Shown here in pieces: positions 26,854 through 37,300 of a DNA stretch of 64,000 bases; the stretch's first letter is position 1; the number at the start of each line of letters is the position of its first letter. The position numbers and the translations under genes are program-made. The notes below the pieces were generated by a model. The model was not told where the DNA came from. It was given only the letters and a program-made list of their open reading frames with translations, and made no database searches. The stretch is from Alcaligenaceae bacterium (lineage in GTDB: Bacteria > Pseudomonadota > Gammaproteobacteria > Burkholderiales > Burkholderiaceae_B): NCBI GenBank assembly GCA_013416455.1, contig JACCES010000003.1, positions 310,001 through 374,000 of the forward strand, in the 5' to 3' direction.

Positions 26854-27672
26854 TCAGCGCTCCACCTGAACGCCCCATTTTCCAACCGTCATTTTTTCAA
26901 AATTCCCCATGATCACGTTCTCGATTACATATCCGAGCAAGGCGATCAGGATAAGTCCGCCATAAATGCTGCGCATATCCATGTACTCGGATGCCTCGTA
27001 AATCATGAAGCCCAGACCGAATGAACTTGCCGCCAGCATTTCGGCGGCAATCAGGGCGCGCCATGCATAGCCGCTGCCCAGTTTCACACCGGTAATCAAG
27101 TATGGAAGGGTACCCGGCAGGATGACCTTGAAGAACACCTGCATTCGGGATGCTCCCATGGATCTGGCCACCCAGAACAACCTCACGTTCATGTTCTCGA
27201 TACCCGCGATCACGTTCAGAATGACCTCGAAACTGGCGGCGATGAAAACGATCAGAATGGTTGTGCGGTTATCGATACCGATGAGCAGCAGCAGAATCGG
27301 CGTCCAGGCCAGGGTCGGCACCGGCATGAACATGCTCAGCAAGGGTTTGAAGAAGAATCGCCCCCATGTCGTGAGCCCGATCAATATTCCTATGATGGTT
27401 CCCAGAACAGTAGCCAGCACCAGACCGGTAAGCAGCCGGAACATGCTGTAATACACATGTCCGTACAGGGAACTGTGCGGCCCCTCCCAGCCGACCTGTC
27501 CCACCAGCGATGCAAGAATGGAACTTGGCGCCGGAAACAGAAAATCGCTGATCAGACCCGCGTTCGCAAGCAATTCCCAAAGAAGCAGTGGGGCGCCCAG
27601 CGAGATAATGGGAACCAGATAGCGGTCAAAAATACCCTCGCCTTCGGCGGTTGGAGCTAATGCGCGGCTCAT
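26854..27672 (-). CDS. ABC transporter permease (NitT/TauT family), second importer, permease 1
   Basis: A 272-residue permease from the ATG at 27672, which overlaps the stop of the preceding permease by 4 bp (ATGA); a start 11 codons upstream is possible but less likely. About six transmembrane segments and the coupling loop MGASRMQVFFKVILPGTLPYLITG (about 190) are visible. It pairs with the next permease, giving a heterodimeric channel, unlike the first importer. The overlap supports co-translation. Confidence 0.9.
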   Translation of the reverse strand: MSRALAPTAEGEGIFDRYLVPIISLGAPLLLWELLANAGLISDFLFPAPSSILASLVGQVGWEGPHSSLYGHVYYSMFRLLTGLVLATVLGTIIGILIGLTTWGRFFFKPLLSMFMPVPTLAWTPILLLLIGIDNRTTILIVFIAASFEVILNVIAGIENMNVRLFWVARSMGASRMQVFFKVILPGTLPYLITGVKLGSGYAWRALIAAEMLAASSFGLGFMIYEASEYMDMRSIYGGLILIALLGYVIENVIMGNFEKMTVGKWGVQVER

Positions 27673-28541
27673 ACCCCACCTCCCACCTTGGAAGTTCCGT
27701 GCCACTTTCTCACGGTTACCCGCTCCAGCGTACCGAACAGGCCATATTCAAGCGCCATGCCGATAACGGCCAGACAGGCAATGCCCACGAACATCGTCGT
27801 AACATCCATATATGTCCTTGCGGCAAAAATCATGTACCCCAGACCCGCTCCCAGCGCGGCAAGCATTTCGGCCGCCACAAGTGTGCGCCACGAGTGGGCC
27901 ATCCCCAGCTTGAGCCCCGAGATCAATGCCGGCAAGGAAGCCGGCAGCAGCACGTTGAAAAAGACGTGCCGGTTGCCGCCGCCCATGCTTCGCACCACCC
28001 AGACCGATGGTTTGCTCACAGAACGCACACCCTGAATGGTGCTGTAGAGCACAGGAAAAAAAGCGCCAAGAAAGCAGACGATGATGATCGTCTGATCCCC
28101 TTGGCCCAGTGAAACCAGCAGGATCGGCGTCCATGCGACCGCGGGAAGCGGCAACATAAGGCTCAGGATTGGACTGACCCACCGATAAGCTGTCGGGCTG
28201 ACACCAAGCGCAAAGCCAAGCGGAATCGCAATCAGCAAGCTCAGGCCGAAGGCCGTCAACGCACGGTAGAGACTGGCAATAACATTGTTTACCAACATGC
28301 CTTGCCCCGATCCGGAAGACAGCATGAGTTCTAACGCCCGGGTTCCGATCATGGATGGCGACGGAAAGATATTGGCCGCAATCCAGCCCATCCTGACGCA
28401 TAGCTCCCAAAAGGCGAGAAAGATCAGGATCGGAACGAAGAACTTCACTCCCGTGATGACAGCCCGACCTGTTTTCGACAGATTCCTTTGAGGCACCATG
28501 ACAGGCGTCTCTTCAGCGATCGAATTTCCGGCAAGTTTCAT
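27669..28541 (-). CDS. ABC transporter permease (NitT/TauT family), second importer, permease 2
   Basis: A 290-residue permease with about six transmembrane segments. The coupling loop is MGGGNRHVFFNVLLPASLPALISG (about 185-208). AGGAGGCTTC precedes the ATG. It shares the permease fold with permease 1 but differs along its length, so the pair is an old duplication that now probably forms a heterodimer. It begins 9 bp after the binding-protein gene. N-terminal 25 residues are cytoplasmic and polar. Confidence 0.9.
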   Translation of the reverse strand: MKLAGNSIAEETPVMVPQRNLSKTGRAVITGVKFFVPILIFLAFWELCVRMGWIAANIFPSPSMIGTRALELMLSSGSGQGMLVNNVIASLYRALTAFGLSLLIAIPLGFALGVSPTAYRWVSPILSLMLPLPAVAWTPILLVSLGQGDQTIIIVCFLGAFFPVLYSTIQGVRSVSKPSVWVVRSMGGGNRHVFFNVLLPASLPALISGLKLGMAHSWRTLVAAEMLAALGAGLGYMIFAARTYMDVTTMFVGIACLAVIGMALEYGLFGTLERVTVRKWHGTSKVGGGV

Positions 28542-28550
28542 GAAGCCTCC

Positions 28551-29534
28551 TCACGGGTTCCTGGCCTTCTGGAGCTCCACCGCCTTCTCATAGAAAGAAG
28601 TATTCACCAGAACCTTAAAATCAGGCATGGCCTTGATACGCCCGGCACTGATCATGGGCTCGGCAATGGGAGGCAACTCGTCCAGAAGACGCTCCTCGAT
28701 CCTGGGATCCACCACGATACGGCTTACCGCAAGTTCCATCGCCTTGGGCTCCATGGCGATCCCCGTTTTTCCAATCTGGGCAGCTATCAGCTCACCAACC
28801 TCCTTCGGGTTCGAACTGATGAATTCGGACATATCTATCAAAGACGCAATATACTTGGCCAACCCGTCGGGATTGGATCTGGCATAATCCCTGGATGCCA
28901 ATATGAAATTCGGACTCTCACTGATTCCCTTCATCGAAATCAACCTCTTTGTCACGCCATTGACTTCCGAGATGGCTACCTGCGGCTCCCATGCCAGGCC
29001 GGCATCAACCACACCGCGATTCACCGCCGCCGCAATATCCTCGACTTTCATATTGACAAACTGGAAGTCCGATACGGGCAGATTATTCTTCTGCAGATAC
29101 ACCATAAATGTGCCATGCGCACCCGACCCACTCACCACGCCGATCTTCTTTCCTTTCAGATCATCAATCGTCTTGTAATCGGCATCGGGCCCGACCATCA
29201 GGCCATACCGGTCGCCACCGTACTGATTCGCGGCCACAATAAAGAATTTTTCCGGCTGCATCGCCGCCATCGTGACCAGACGGGCGGCACCCCCGGATAC
29301 CACATCGATACGGCCTGCCAGAAAAGCCTTCAAAGAATCGCCCGCCGAGCTGTACGTCGAAATGTCCGTTTTGAGATCGTAAGGTGCCCCCCAGTCCCTG
29401 ACCTGATAGAGCACGTCCGTCGGGACAGACTGCAACCCAAGGCGTATAGTCGTTTCTGCCGCAGAGGGCGCCGAAAGCGCTGCCGACAAGGCAAAAACGC
29501 TTGCCGCGAAATACCGGATGAAATGCTTTTTCAT
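28551..29534 (-). CDS. Periplasmic substrate-binding protein (TauA/SsuA-like), second importer
   Basis: A 327-residue NMT1/TauA-type binding protein. Residues 1-26 form a signal peptide ending in APSAAE. The mature part has IRLGLQSVPTDVLYQVRDWGAPYDL, GKKIGVVSGSGAHGTFMVYLQKNNL (hinge and ligand cleft) and VDAGLAWEPQVAIS. It lies 107 bp after the PrpF-like gene and 9 bp before permease 2. Ligand class is not readable: family members bind taurine, alkanesulfonates, nitrate, aromatic acids or other small anions. Confidence 0.9.
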   Translation of the reverse strand: MKKHFIRYFAASVFALSAALSAPSAAETTIRLGLQSVPTDVLYQVRDWGAPYDLKTDISTYSSAGDSLKAFLAGRIDVVSGGAARLVTMAAMQPEKFFIVAANQYGGDRYGLMVGPDADYKTIDDLKGKKIGVVSGSGAHGTFMVYLQKNNLPVSDFQFVNMKVEDIAAAVNRGVVDAGLAWEPQVAISEVNGVTKRLISMKGISESPNFILASRDYARSNPDGLAKYIASLIDMSEFISSNPKEVGELIAAQIGKTGIAMEPKAMELAVSRIVVDPRIEERLLDELPPIAEPMISAGRIKAMPDFKVLVNTSFYEKAVELQKARNP

Positions 29535-29641
29535 GTTGTCTCCCCATTCTTTATCTATAGAAACCTAAAAACCGCACACAGAGTAGAAATGGCAACGCGC
29601 CATGTCTTGCAGTGCGGCGTAGCGCATCGTTATATTGGAAC

Positions 29642-30877
29642 TCATGGTTCCAGCACCTTCTTTACAGCTTCCAGCTTCTCGCGCGGAACAAACAACTCAC
29701 CTGCCATAATCAGACGCGCGGTGCGGTTGACGGCGGCACGGCGGATCACCACCTCCCCCGACTCCAATTGCACTTCCGCGCTGACGGACAACACCCCGGA
29801 AGCATGACCCAAACGTATATCGCCCGTTGCACCAGGGCGCAAACATCTGTTGACCACAGTTCCCGGAACCTGGCACGCAACAGCCGTGCAAACAGCGCCT
29901 GTCACAGCCAGTGCTTTATGAGGTTTCTGCATGGCAAGCTGGCGCACGACCAGATCGACGTCTTCCTGCGCGACCGTAGACTCCCCTGCCGGATAAGATT
30001 GCGGGCCGGCAATCATGATCACTCGTGGAATGTTCGGAGTGACCCGGACTGCGTCCTTCGGATCATCGACCAGCCCCAGGGCCACGGCAGCCCAGCCTCT
30101 GACCTGCTCCAGCTGCTGCATCAGGTCAGCGTTCGCCTGTATGGCCTGGGCGCTCGCACCGGCATTCGCGTCGATATCCGCCGCCATGACATACACGAAA
30201 GGGGTAGCCGCATCGACCAGTGAAACCTCAATGCGACGGCCGGCGACTTCAATCGTGTCCACCGGATTCCCGGTAGGCAGCAATTTTCCCGATACCGAAC
30301 CGGCGCAATCGCCGAAATCCACAGATACGGTGGCACCCGTACCCGGTACGCCAGGCACGATGGTGCCGCCATTCACACGGGGCGCTCCGCCTTTCACCTC
30401 AAAACGCGCGGTCACGACCTGTTTCGTATTGGTCGTGTAAATGCGCACACAGTTTTCTCCTTCCTGCGCCGGTATCAACCCGCGCAGCACGGCAAAAGGG
30501 GCAACGGCCGACAGCATATTTCCGCAGTTCCCCCCCGTGGAAACCTTGGCCCTGCTGATATCGACCTGACAAAAGGTGTAATCAAGATCCGCATCGTCAC
30601 GCTCGGACACCGCAACAATGGCCGCTTTGCTCGTCAGTGGATCAGCGCCGCCAATGCCGTCTATCTGTCTGGAATCCGGAGAACCGTAGGCGGCCAGCAA
30701 AAGAGCCGCCCGTTCGGACCAGTCCTGGGGAAGGTCGCTATCCAGAAAAAAGCCTCCACGGCTTGAGCCGCCACGCATATACAGGCAGGGCAGAGAGACT
30801 TGTTCTGTATCCCGCTCTATCATCAAGGGCATTACCCATGTCTTCCCGGCGGCGCCGGGAACCTCATCAGTTCTCAT
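29642..30877 (-). CDS. PrpF-like isomerase (aconitate isomerase/oxalomesaconate tautomerase family)
   Basis: A 411-residue PrpF family protein (diaminopimelate-epimerase fold, two similar halves). MRGGSSRGGFFLDSDLP (about 25-41) carries the conserved glycine/Arg loop, STGGNCGNMLSAVAPFA holds a conserved Cys near 115, and NIPRVIMIAGP begins the second half. The frame stays open another 84 codons upstream, but AAAGGAGG precedes the GTG/ATG pair at 30883/30877, so ATG 30877 is used. PrpF moves the double bond between methylaconitate or aconitate isomers. It is first in the run PrpF, ABC-2, and divergent from the ComA-like gene with a perfect 19 bp dyad in between. Confidence 0.88.
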   Translation of the reverse strand: MRTDEVPGAAGKTWVMPLMIERDTEQVSLPCLYMRGGSSRGGFFLDSDLPQDWSERAALLLAAYGSPDSRQIDGIGGADPLTSKAAIVAVSERDDADLDYTFCQVDISRAKVSTGGNCGNMLSAVAPFAVLRGLIPAQEGENCVRIYTTNTKQVVTARFEVKGGAPRVNGGTIVPGVPGTGATVSVDFGDCAGSVSGKLLPTGNPVDTIEVAGRRIEVSLVDAATPFVYVMAADIDANAGASAQAIQANADLMQQLEQVRGWAAVALGLVDDPKDAVRVTPNIPRVIMIAGPQSYPAGESTVAQEDVDLVVRQLAMQKPHKALAVTGAVCTAVACQVPGTVVNRCLRPGATGDIRLGHASGVLSVSAEVQLESGEVVIRRAAVNRTARLIMAGELFVPREKLEAVKKVLEP

Positions 30878-30985
30878 ATCCACACTGCCTCCTTTGACCC
30901 TGCGCCCCCCCCAGCCCCCCTCGAAGGACAGGCTGGCAGGTCGTTGACGAAAAATTTCTCGACCACTACTTCTCCATCTCTTATG

Positions 30986-31004
30986 AGTAGTATAGAATAC
31001 TACT
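30986..31004. promoter_or_regulatory. Island operator-like dyad 4 (perfect 19 bp palindrome)
   Basis: AGTAGTATAGAATACTACT: two 8 bp arms around a three-base centre, with no mismatch. It lies between the divergent PrpF and ComA-like genes, 109 bp from one start and 38 bp from the other, so it could control both. It is the best match among the four sites. TACT/AGTA half-sites recall the TACT-N7-AGTA boxes of archaeal TrmB-family regulators, and a TrmB protein is encoded 0.85 kb away. Confidence 0.65.
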
Positions 31005-31041
31005 ACTAAAAATGGCAAGTTAACAATATGGAGAACACCGG

Positions 31042-31845
31042 ATGACTCACTTCGTCCCCCAGTCTTTCCCCCACGGTTTCGACGTTGAAAGACCTGCCTT
31101 GCGGCCCCGCACAAAAGGCATGACATCAATCATTGATTTCGGCCCGGACACCTTCGGGTGGACCACCCCGGACGGGCTCTCTTCGTATCTGGATTGTGTG
31201 GCGGAGTACATCGACTACGCCAAGATCTACGCAATGAATGCCTTGCTGCTTCCCAAGGGCACCGTCAAGCAGATCATCCACCGCTACCGGGATCACAGCG
31301 TCATCCCGTACGCAGGCGGGATTCTGTTCGAGTACGCAGTTCAGAGAGAAGAAATCGACGGCTATATAAGGCACTTGCGCGCGATCGGCATGCCTTTGGT
31401 TGAAGTATCCGAGAACTACATCACGCTCAGCGATGAGGAGCGAGAACGCCATATTGACCGACTGAGGCAGTCGGGCTTCAATGTCATTTACGAGTTCGGC
31501 CGCAAGAACCCGACCGAAGTCTTCAGTCTGGATATCCTGGAAAACATCATACGCAGCAATATCGATGCCGGCGTGGAACACACCATTATCGAGCAATCCG
31601 AGATCGACTATGTTGCGGCGGAAGACCCGGACGTCCTCTCCCAGATCATCGGAAGCTCCTGGTTTGACAAGATCTTCATTGAGGCAAACCCCTACACCTT
31701 CCCGAAGGAGCACGTCGGGCTGCTGGATAAATTCGGAGCAGATGTAAACTTGGCAAACATCGCTGCCGATCAGGCCTTGCGCCTTCAAGGGTTAAGATAT
31801 GGAATAGGCCGTGCAGTGAACTACGCAATCCTTGATCAAGCATAG
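31042..31845 (+). CDS. Phosphosulfolactate synthase (ComA)-family protein
   Basis: A 267-residue TIM-barrel protein of the ComA family (PF02679 type). Matching blocks in order: MTSIIDFGPD (about 27-36), DYAKI, VIPYAGGILFEYAV (ComA: GGTLFE, about 89-102), GMPLVEVSENYITLSDEERERHI (ComA: E-I-S-x-G), VIYEFGRKNP (ComA: E-x-G-x-K), IIEQSEID, IFIEANPYTFPKEHVGLLDKFGADVNLANI (ComA: EAP...VNLGNI) and ALRLQGLRYGIG. Known enzymes add sulfite to phosphoenolpyruvate to give (2R)-phosphosulfolactate. Several residues differ, for example the second Thr of GGTLFE and the QQ of the EAP loop, so a related reaction is likely. It is followed 7 bp later by the TrmB gene and faces PrpF. Confidence 0.8.
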   Translation: MTHFVPQSFPHGFDVERPALRPRTKGMTSIIDFGPDTFGWTTPDGLSSYLDCVAEYIDYAKIYAMNALLLPKGTVKQIIHRYRDHSVIPYAGGILFEYAVQREEIDGYIRHLRAIGMPLVEVSENYITLSDEERERHIDRLRQSGFNVIYEFGRKNPTEVFSLDILENIIRSNIDAGVEHTIIEQSEIDYVAAEDPDVLSQIIGSSWFDKIFIEANPYTFPKEHVGLLDKFGADVNLANIAADQALRLQGLRYGIGRAVNYAILDQA

Positions 31846-31852
31846 GTGCAAC

Positions 31853-32731
31853 ATGATAACCAACGACTCCGTTCCGTCCCGCGAACAACTTCTCCGAGAA
31901 CTGCAAGGAATAGGCTTCAGCGACTACGAAGCCAAAGCCTATGTGGCCCTGATTCTCAGCCCCAACTCCACCGCCTACGAAATCAGCAAGGCAGCCACAA
32001 TTCCCAAGGCAAATTGCTATACAGTGCTGGAAAACCTCAGAAAAAAAGGCGCGGTTCAAGCGGTATCCGAGAACCCGGTAAAGTATGTGGCCGTCGACCC
32101 GCAAAAATATTTCAATCAGGTCGCGGTAAGTACCCAGTTACGCTGCGAAAAGCTGCAGGATAGCCTGAGCCGTATTGCCGTATTGCCACAAGAAGAGCTG
32201 GTATGGTCGCTGAACGACAAAAACTCGGTTCAGATTCAGATCGGAAAAATAATCGACTCCGCCACGGATCACCTTTGGATCAAAGCATCCGACACCACTC
32301 TTACCCCTCACAAGGAAGCGCTGCGCGAAGCCGTATCGCGAGGGGTAAACGTGTTGATCGTATTATTCGGGAAAAGCATAGAAGAATTCGACCTCGGGAA
32401 AAATTCAAAGGTATATTTACACGAAGGCAACGGCATTCCGGTCGGTATTGCGCATACACTCATCACGATAACCCGGGATTTCCAGGAAATGCTGGTCGCG
32501 GAAGTTGGCGTCAACTCTTACGGCTCATACACAAAGAACCGCCCCATCGTGAATATGGCCGACTCACTCATACGCCATGAAATCTATTTCGCCGAAATCT
32601 TCAAGGAACTCGGCGAAGAGATTGACGAAAAATTCGGCCGCGCCCTCTTCAAGCTGCGGCAGAAGTATCTTCCGAAGCCTCAGGCCAAAGCACTCGAAAA
32701 ACTGCTTCAAACGGAAGAGCTCAAGGCTTGA
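31853..32731 (+). CDS. TrmB-family transcriptional regulator
   Basis: A 292-residue protein from the ATG at 31853, 7 bp after the ComA-like stop. The N-terminal winged helix reads LQGIGFSDYEAKAYVALILS then TAYEISKAATIPKANCYTVLENLRKKGAVQAV (about residues 11-75), the TrmB (PF01978) pattern, followed by VKYVAVDPQKYF. A coiled linker and a PLD-like sensor core (SATDHLWIKASDTTLTPHKEALREAVSRGVNVLIVLFG) follow. TrmB proteins are common in archaea and uncommon in Betaproteobacteria. The gene shares a transcript with the ComA-like gene, so dyad 4 would make it autoregulated. It is the best candidate regulator of the island. Confidence 0.85.
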   Translation: MITNDSVPSREQLLRELQGIGFSDYEAKAYVALILSPNSTAYEISKAATIPKANCYTVLENLRKKGAVQAVSENPVKYVAVDPQKYFNQVAVSTQLRCEKLQDSLSRIAVLPQEELVWSLNDKNSVQIQIGKIIDSATDHLWIKASDTTLTPHKEALREAVSRGVNVLIVLFGKSIEEFDLGKNSKVYLHEGNGIPVGIAHTLITITRDFQEMLVAEVGVNSYGSYTKNRPIVNMADSLIRHEIYFAEIFKELGEEIDEKFGRALFKLRQKYLPKPQAKALEKLLQTEELKA

Positions 32732-33078
32732 ACCCTATCTTGGTTGTCCCTGGATGAGTATGCGGTCGGGCTTCAGGGAAGTTTAATACCGCGACCCAAC
32801 GCCAAACCGTTAGGTAGTCAAGGCGTTCTATCGCGGACACGGACCGAAATCTTATCAAACCGGCGAACCAGCGGTCTGAATCGCCGCCGCTTACTTCCCG
32901 CAAAGTACGCGGCTGCGCACTTGTTCTCGCCGTAGCGGGTACTCCAGTATCGTAACCAGGCTGTCCGGCATCATGACCACCGGTTCCGATGATCGTGACC
33001 ACCTTCGCGGTGGCTGGCGGGAAAAAATACCGCCAGAAAACATGACTCTCAACGACCCAGCTGGACGCAAAAGGACAG
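32732..33078. other. Spacer between TrmB and tRNA-Ser terminator, possible IS remnant
   Basis: No intact gene. Near 32968-33005 the motif GACCACC occurs twice around CGGTTCCGATGATCGT, a pattern I associate with ends of IS21-like elements, but no transposase is present. The rest (32732-32960) shows no coding pattern I can name. This is the junction between the catabolic block and the conserved block. Confidence 0.3.
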
Positions 33079-33111
33079 CAAAAAGCCCGCACAAGCAATA
33101 CTTATGCGGGC
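33079..33111 (-). terminator. Rho-independent terminator of tRNA-Ser
   Basis: On the minus strand an 11 bp stem GCCCGCATAAG/CTTGTGCGGGC (one G-T type mismatch) with a TATTG loop is followed by TTTTTGC. It lies 36 bp after the tRNA 3' end. Confidence 0.85.
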
Positions 33112-33146
33112 CCTGGGACTTTACTGCACTGATCTGGATAATGAAA

Positions 33147-33236
33147 TGGCGGACAGGGTGGGATTCGAACCCACGGTACGCTTGCACGTACGCCTGATTT
33201 CGAGTCAGGTACATTCGACCACTCTGCCACCTGTCC
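33147..33236 (-). tRNA. tRNA-Ser (anticodon CGA)
   Basis: A 90 nt class II tRNA. Acceptor arms GGACAGG and CCTGTCC pair exactly, with discriminator G and an encoded CCA. The anticodon loop is CTCGAAA with stem CCTGA/TCAGG, giving CGA (33200-33202) for UCG codons. A long variable arm (GTACG...CGTAC) and GGTTCGAATCC T-loop are present. A TATAGT box (33315-33320, minus strand) about 75 bp upstream is a possible -10 element. Its 3' end points at the catabolic block, and serS lies just upstream. Confidence 0.95.
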
Positions 33237-33513
33237 GCGAATCTTCGCCGCGGTTCGACCGCGGGCCGGGCCATCGAAGGCCGGCAAATCACATGCCAAA
33301 AGCGAAGATCCGGGACTATAGCAGATTTCTTGCGGCCGTGCATGGAAGGGGCCGCGGCCTTCCCTTGAACATACCCGGTAGCAACCGTTGCGCTTGTGTA
33401 GCAGCATCCCGGCCCCTGGTTGCTTTTGGAAGCTTTTCCGGTGTCGCGGCCAACAATTGTGAAACCGTTAATCGATCACAATAGGCTGAACGATCAAACT
33501 GAAGGGGTACGCC

Positions 33514-33840
33514 ATGAAACGCATGCTGATGCTGGGGCTCGTGCTGGCCACCGGCCTGTTTACCACGGCGGCCAGAGCCGATGTCGATATCCGTATCGGC
33601 ATCGGCGTGCCGGGCGTCGTGATCGGCACCGACCGGCGCCACCACCACTATCACCCGCCGGCCCGCCATTACCACTACGCGCCGCCCGTGGTGTATTACT
33701 ACCCGGAAAAGGTCTACCGCAAGCCCCACAAGCACTACAAGGGCAAGCATGCGCACCGGCACGCCCCCAAGCAGGTGCACAGGGGCTACCGCCAGGGGCC
33801 GCCGCCCCATGCCAGGGCGCACGGTCACTGGAGCCGTTGA
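33514..33840 (+). CDS. Small exported His/Tyr-rich protein
   Basis: A 108-residue protein with a signal peptide (about 1-23, cleavage after ARA). The mature part starts with DVDIRIGIGVPGVVIG, then becomes rich in His, Tyr, Pro and Lys (HHHYHPPARHYHYAPPVVYYYPEKVYRKPHKHYKGKHAHRHAP). GAAGGGG precedes the ATG. Similar small periplasmic or surface proteins are frequent in Burkholderiales and unnamed. Metal binding is a reasonable guess from the about 20 His residues but is not shown. It stands alone and ends convergently with serS, with a GC hairpin between. Confidence 0.75.
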   Translation: MKRMLMLGLVLATGLFTTAARADVDIRIGIGVPGVVIGTDRRHHHYHPPARHYHYAPPVVYYYPEKVYRKPHKHYKGKHAHRHAPKQVHRGYRQGPPPHARAHGHWSR

Positions 33841-33842
33841 AC

Positions 33843-33863
33843 GGCCGGGGCGGAGCCCCGGCC
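33843..33863. terminator. GC-rich hairpin between convergent genes
   Basis: A perfect 9 bp stem GGCCGGGGC/GCCCCGGCC with loop GGA lies between the His-rich gene and the serS stop. It has no T-run on either side, so it may act as a bidirectional weak terminator or 3' stabiliser. Confidence 0.5.
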
Positions 33864-33882
33864 CATGCAGGGGTTTACAGGC

Positions 33883-36640
<2,758 letters not shown>

Positions 36641-36646
36641 GCCCGC

Positions 36647-37300
36647 CTACTGCATCCTCACGACATCCACGTCCGGCGGGATCTCGAAGGCAAAGGCATC
36701 GGGCGGAAGCGCCGGGTTCGGCACGATGCCGGTCAGTTCGATGCGGGTGGTCTGGCCGAAGGCGTCGAGCAGGTCCAGCCGGGCGGGCATGCCCTTGGAA
36801 AAACCGATATCCACATGAGCGAACCCAGCGTCGGCGCCACGAGGGCGGGCGCGCAGCCACAGCAGGCCGTCGCGGTCATCGAGATTGGACAGTTCGAAGG
36901 ATTCTTCCAGGCTGCCAGAACCGAAGAGTATGGCCGCCGGCGATGCGCCGATGGATTGATCCACCGGCCTTTCGGTGACCTGGGCGAGATCGGGGTCATA
37001 CTGACGCAGCACCTCGCCATCAGACACCACCAGCTGTTCATACGGCTTCAGGGTATGCCAGCGGAACCGGCCCGGCCGCTGGAAGGAGAATTCGCCCTGC
37101 TGGGCCTGCCGCGGCGGGGCGTCGCCCGCCCGCTGGGTGAACGACCCGGTGGCCGAACTGACTTCCGTCACGAAGCGCTGCAGCTGGGAACGGGCATCAT
37201 CGGCGGCGGCCGGCACCCAGGCGAGCGCCAGCGCGGCCGCCGCCAGCCATTTCCAGCCCTTGCCCGCCAATGCGGCGATTCCCGCCTCAGTCATCATCAT
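36647..37300 (-). CDS. lolA: Outer-membrane lipoprotein carrier protein LolA
   Basis: The periplasmic chaperone that moves lipoproteins from LolCDE to LolB. About 217 residues with a signal peptide ending at [14 protein letters not shown]. Family blocks are [57 protein letters not shown] and the C-terminal [28 protein letters not shown]. The start region has three ATG codons in a row (37300-37292) overlapping the ftsK stop by 14 bp or less; the longer open frame to 37342 lies inside ftsK and is less likely. Translational coupling to ftsK is probable. Confidence 0.94.
   Translation of the reverse strand: MMMTEAGIAALAGKGWKWLAAAALALAWVPAAADDARSQLQRFVTEVSSATGSFTQRAGDAPPRQAQQGEFSFQRPGRFRWHTLKPYEQLVVSDGEVLRQYDPDLAQVTERPVDQSIGASPAAILFGSGSLEESFELSNLDDRDGLLWLRARPRGADAGFAHVDIGFSKGMPARLDLLDAFGQTTRIELTGIVPNPALPPDAFAFEIPPDVDVVRMQ

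Noticed and set aside
32732-33078. An IS21-like insertion sequence
   Set aside because: Only a short repeated GACCACC motif is seen; there is no transposase fragment, so it is kept only as a possible remnant in the spacer entry.
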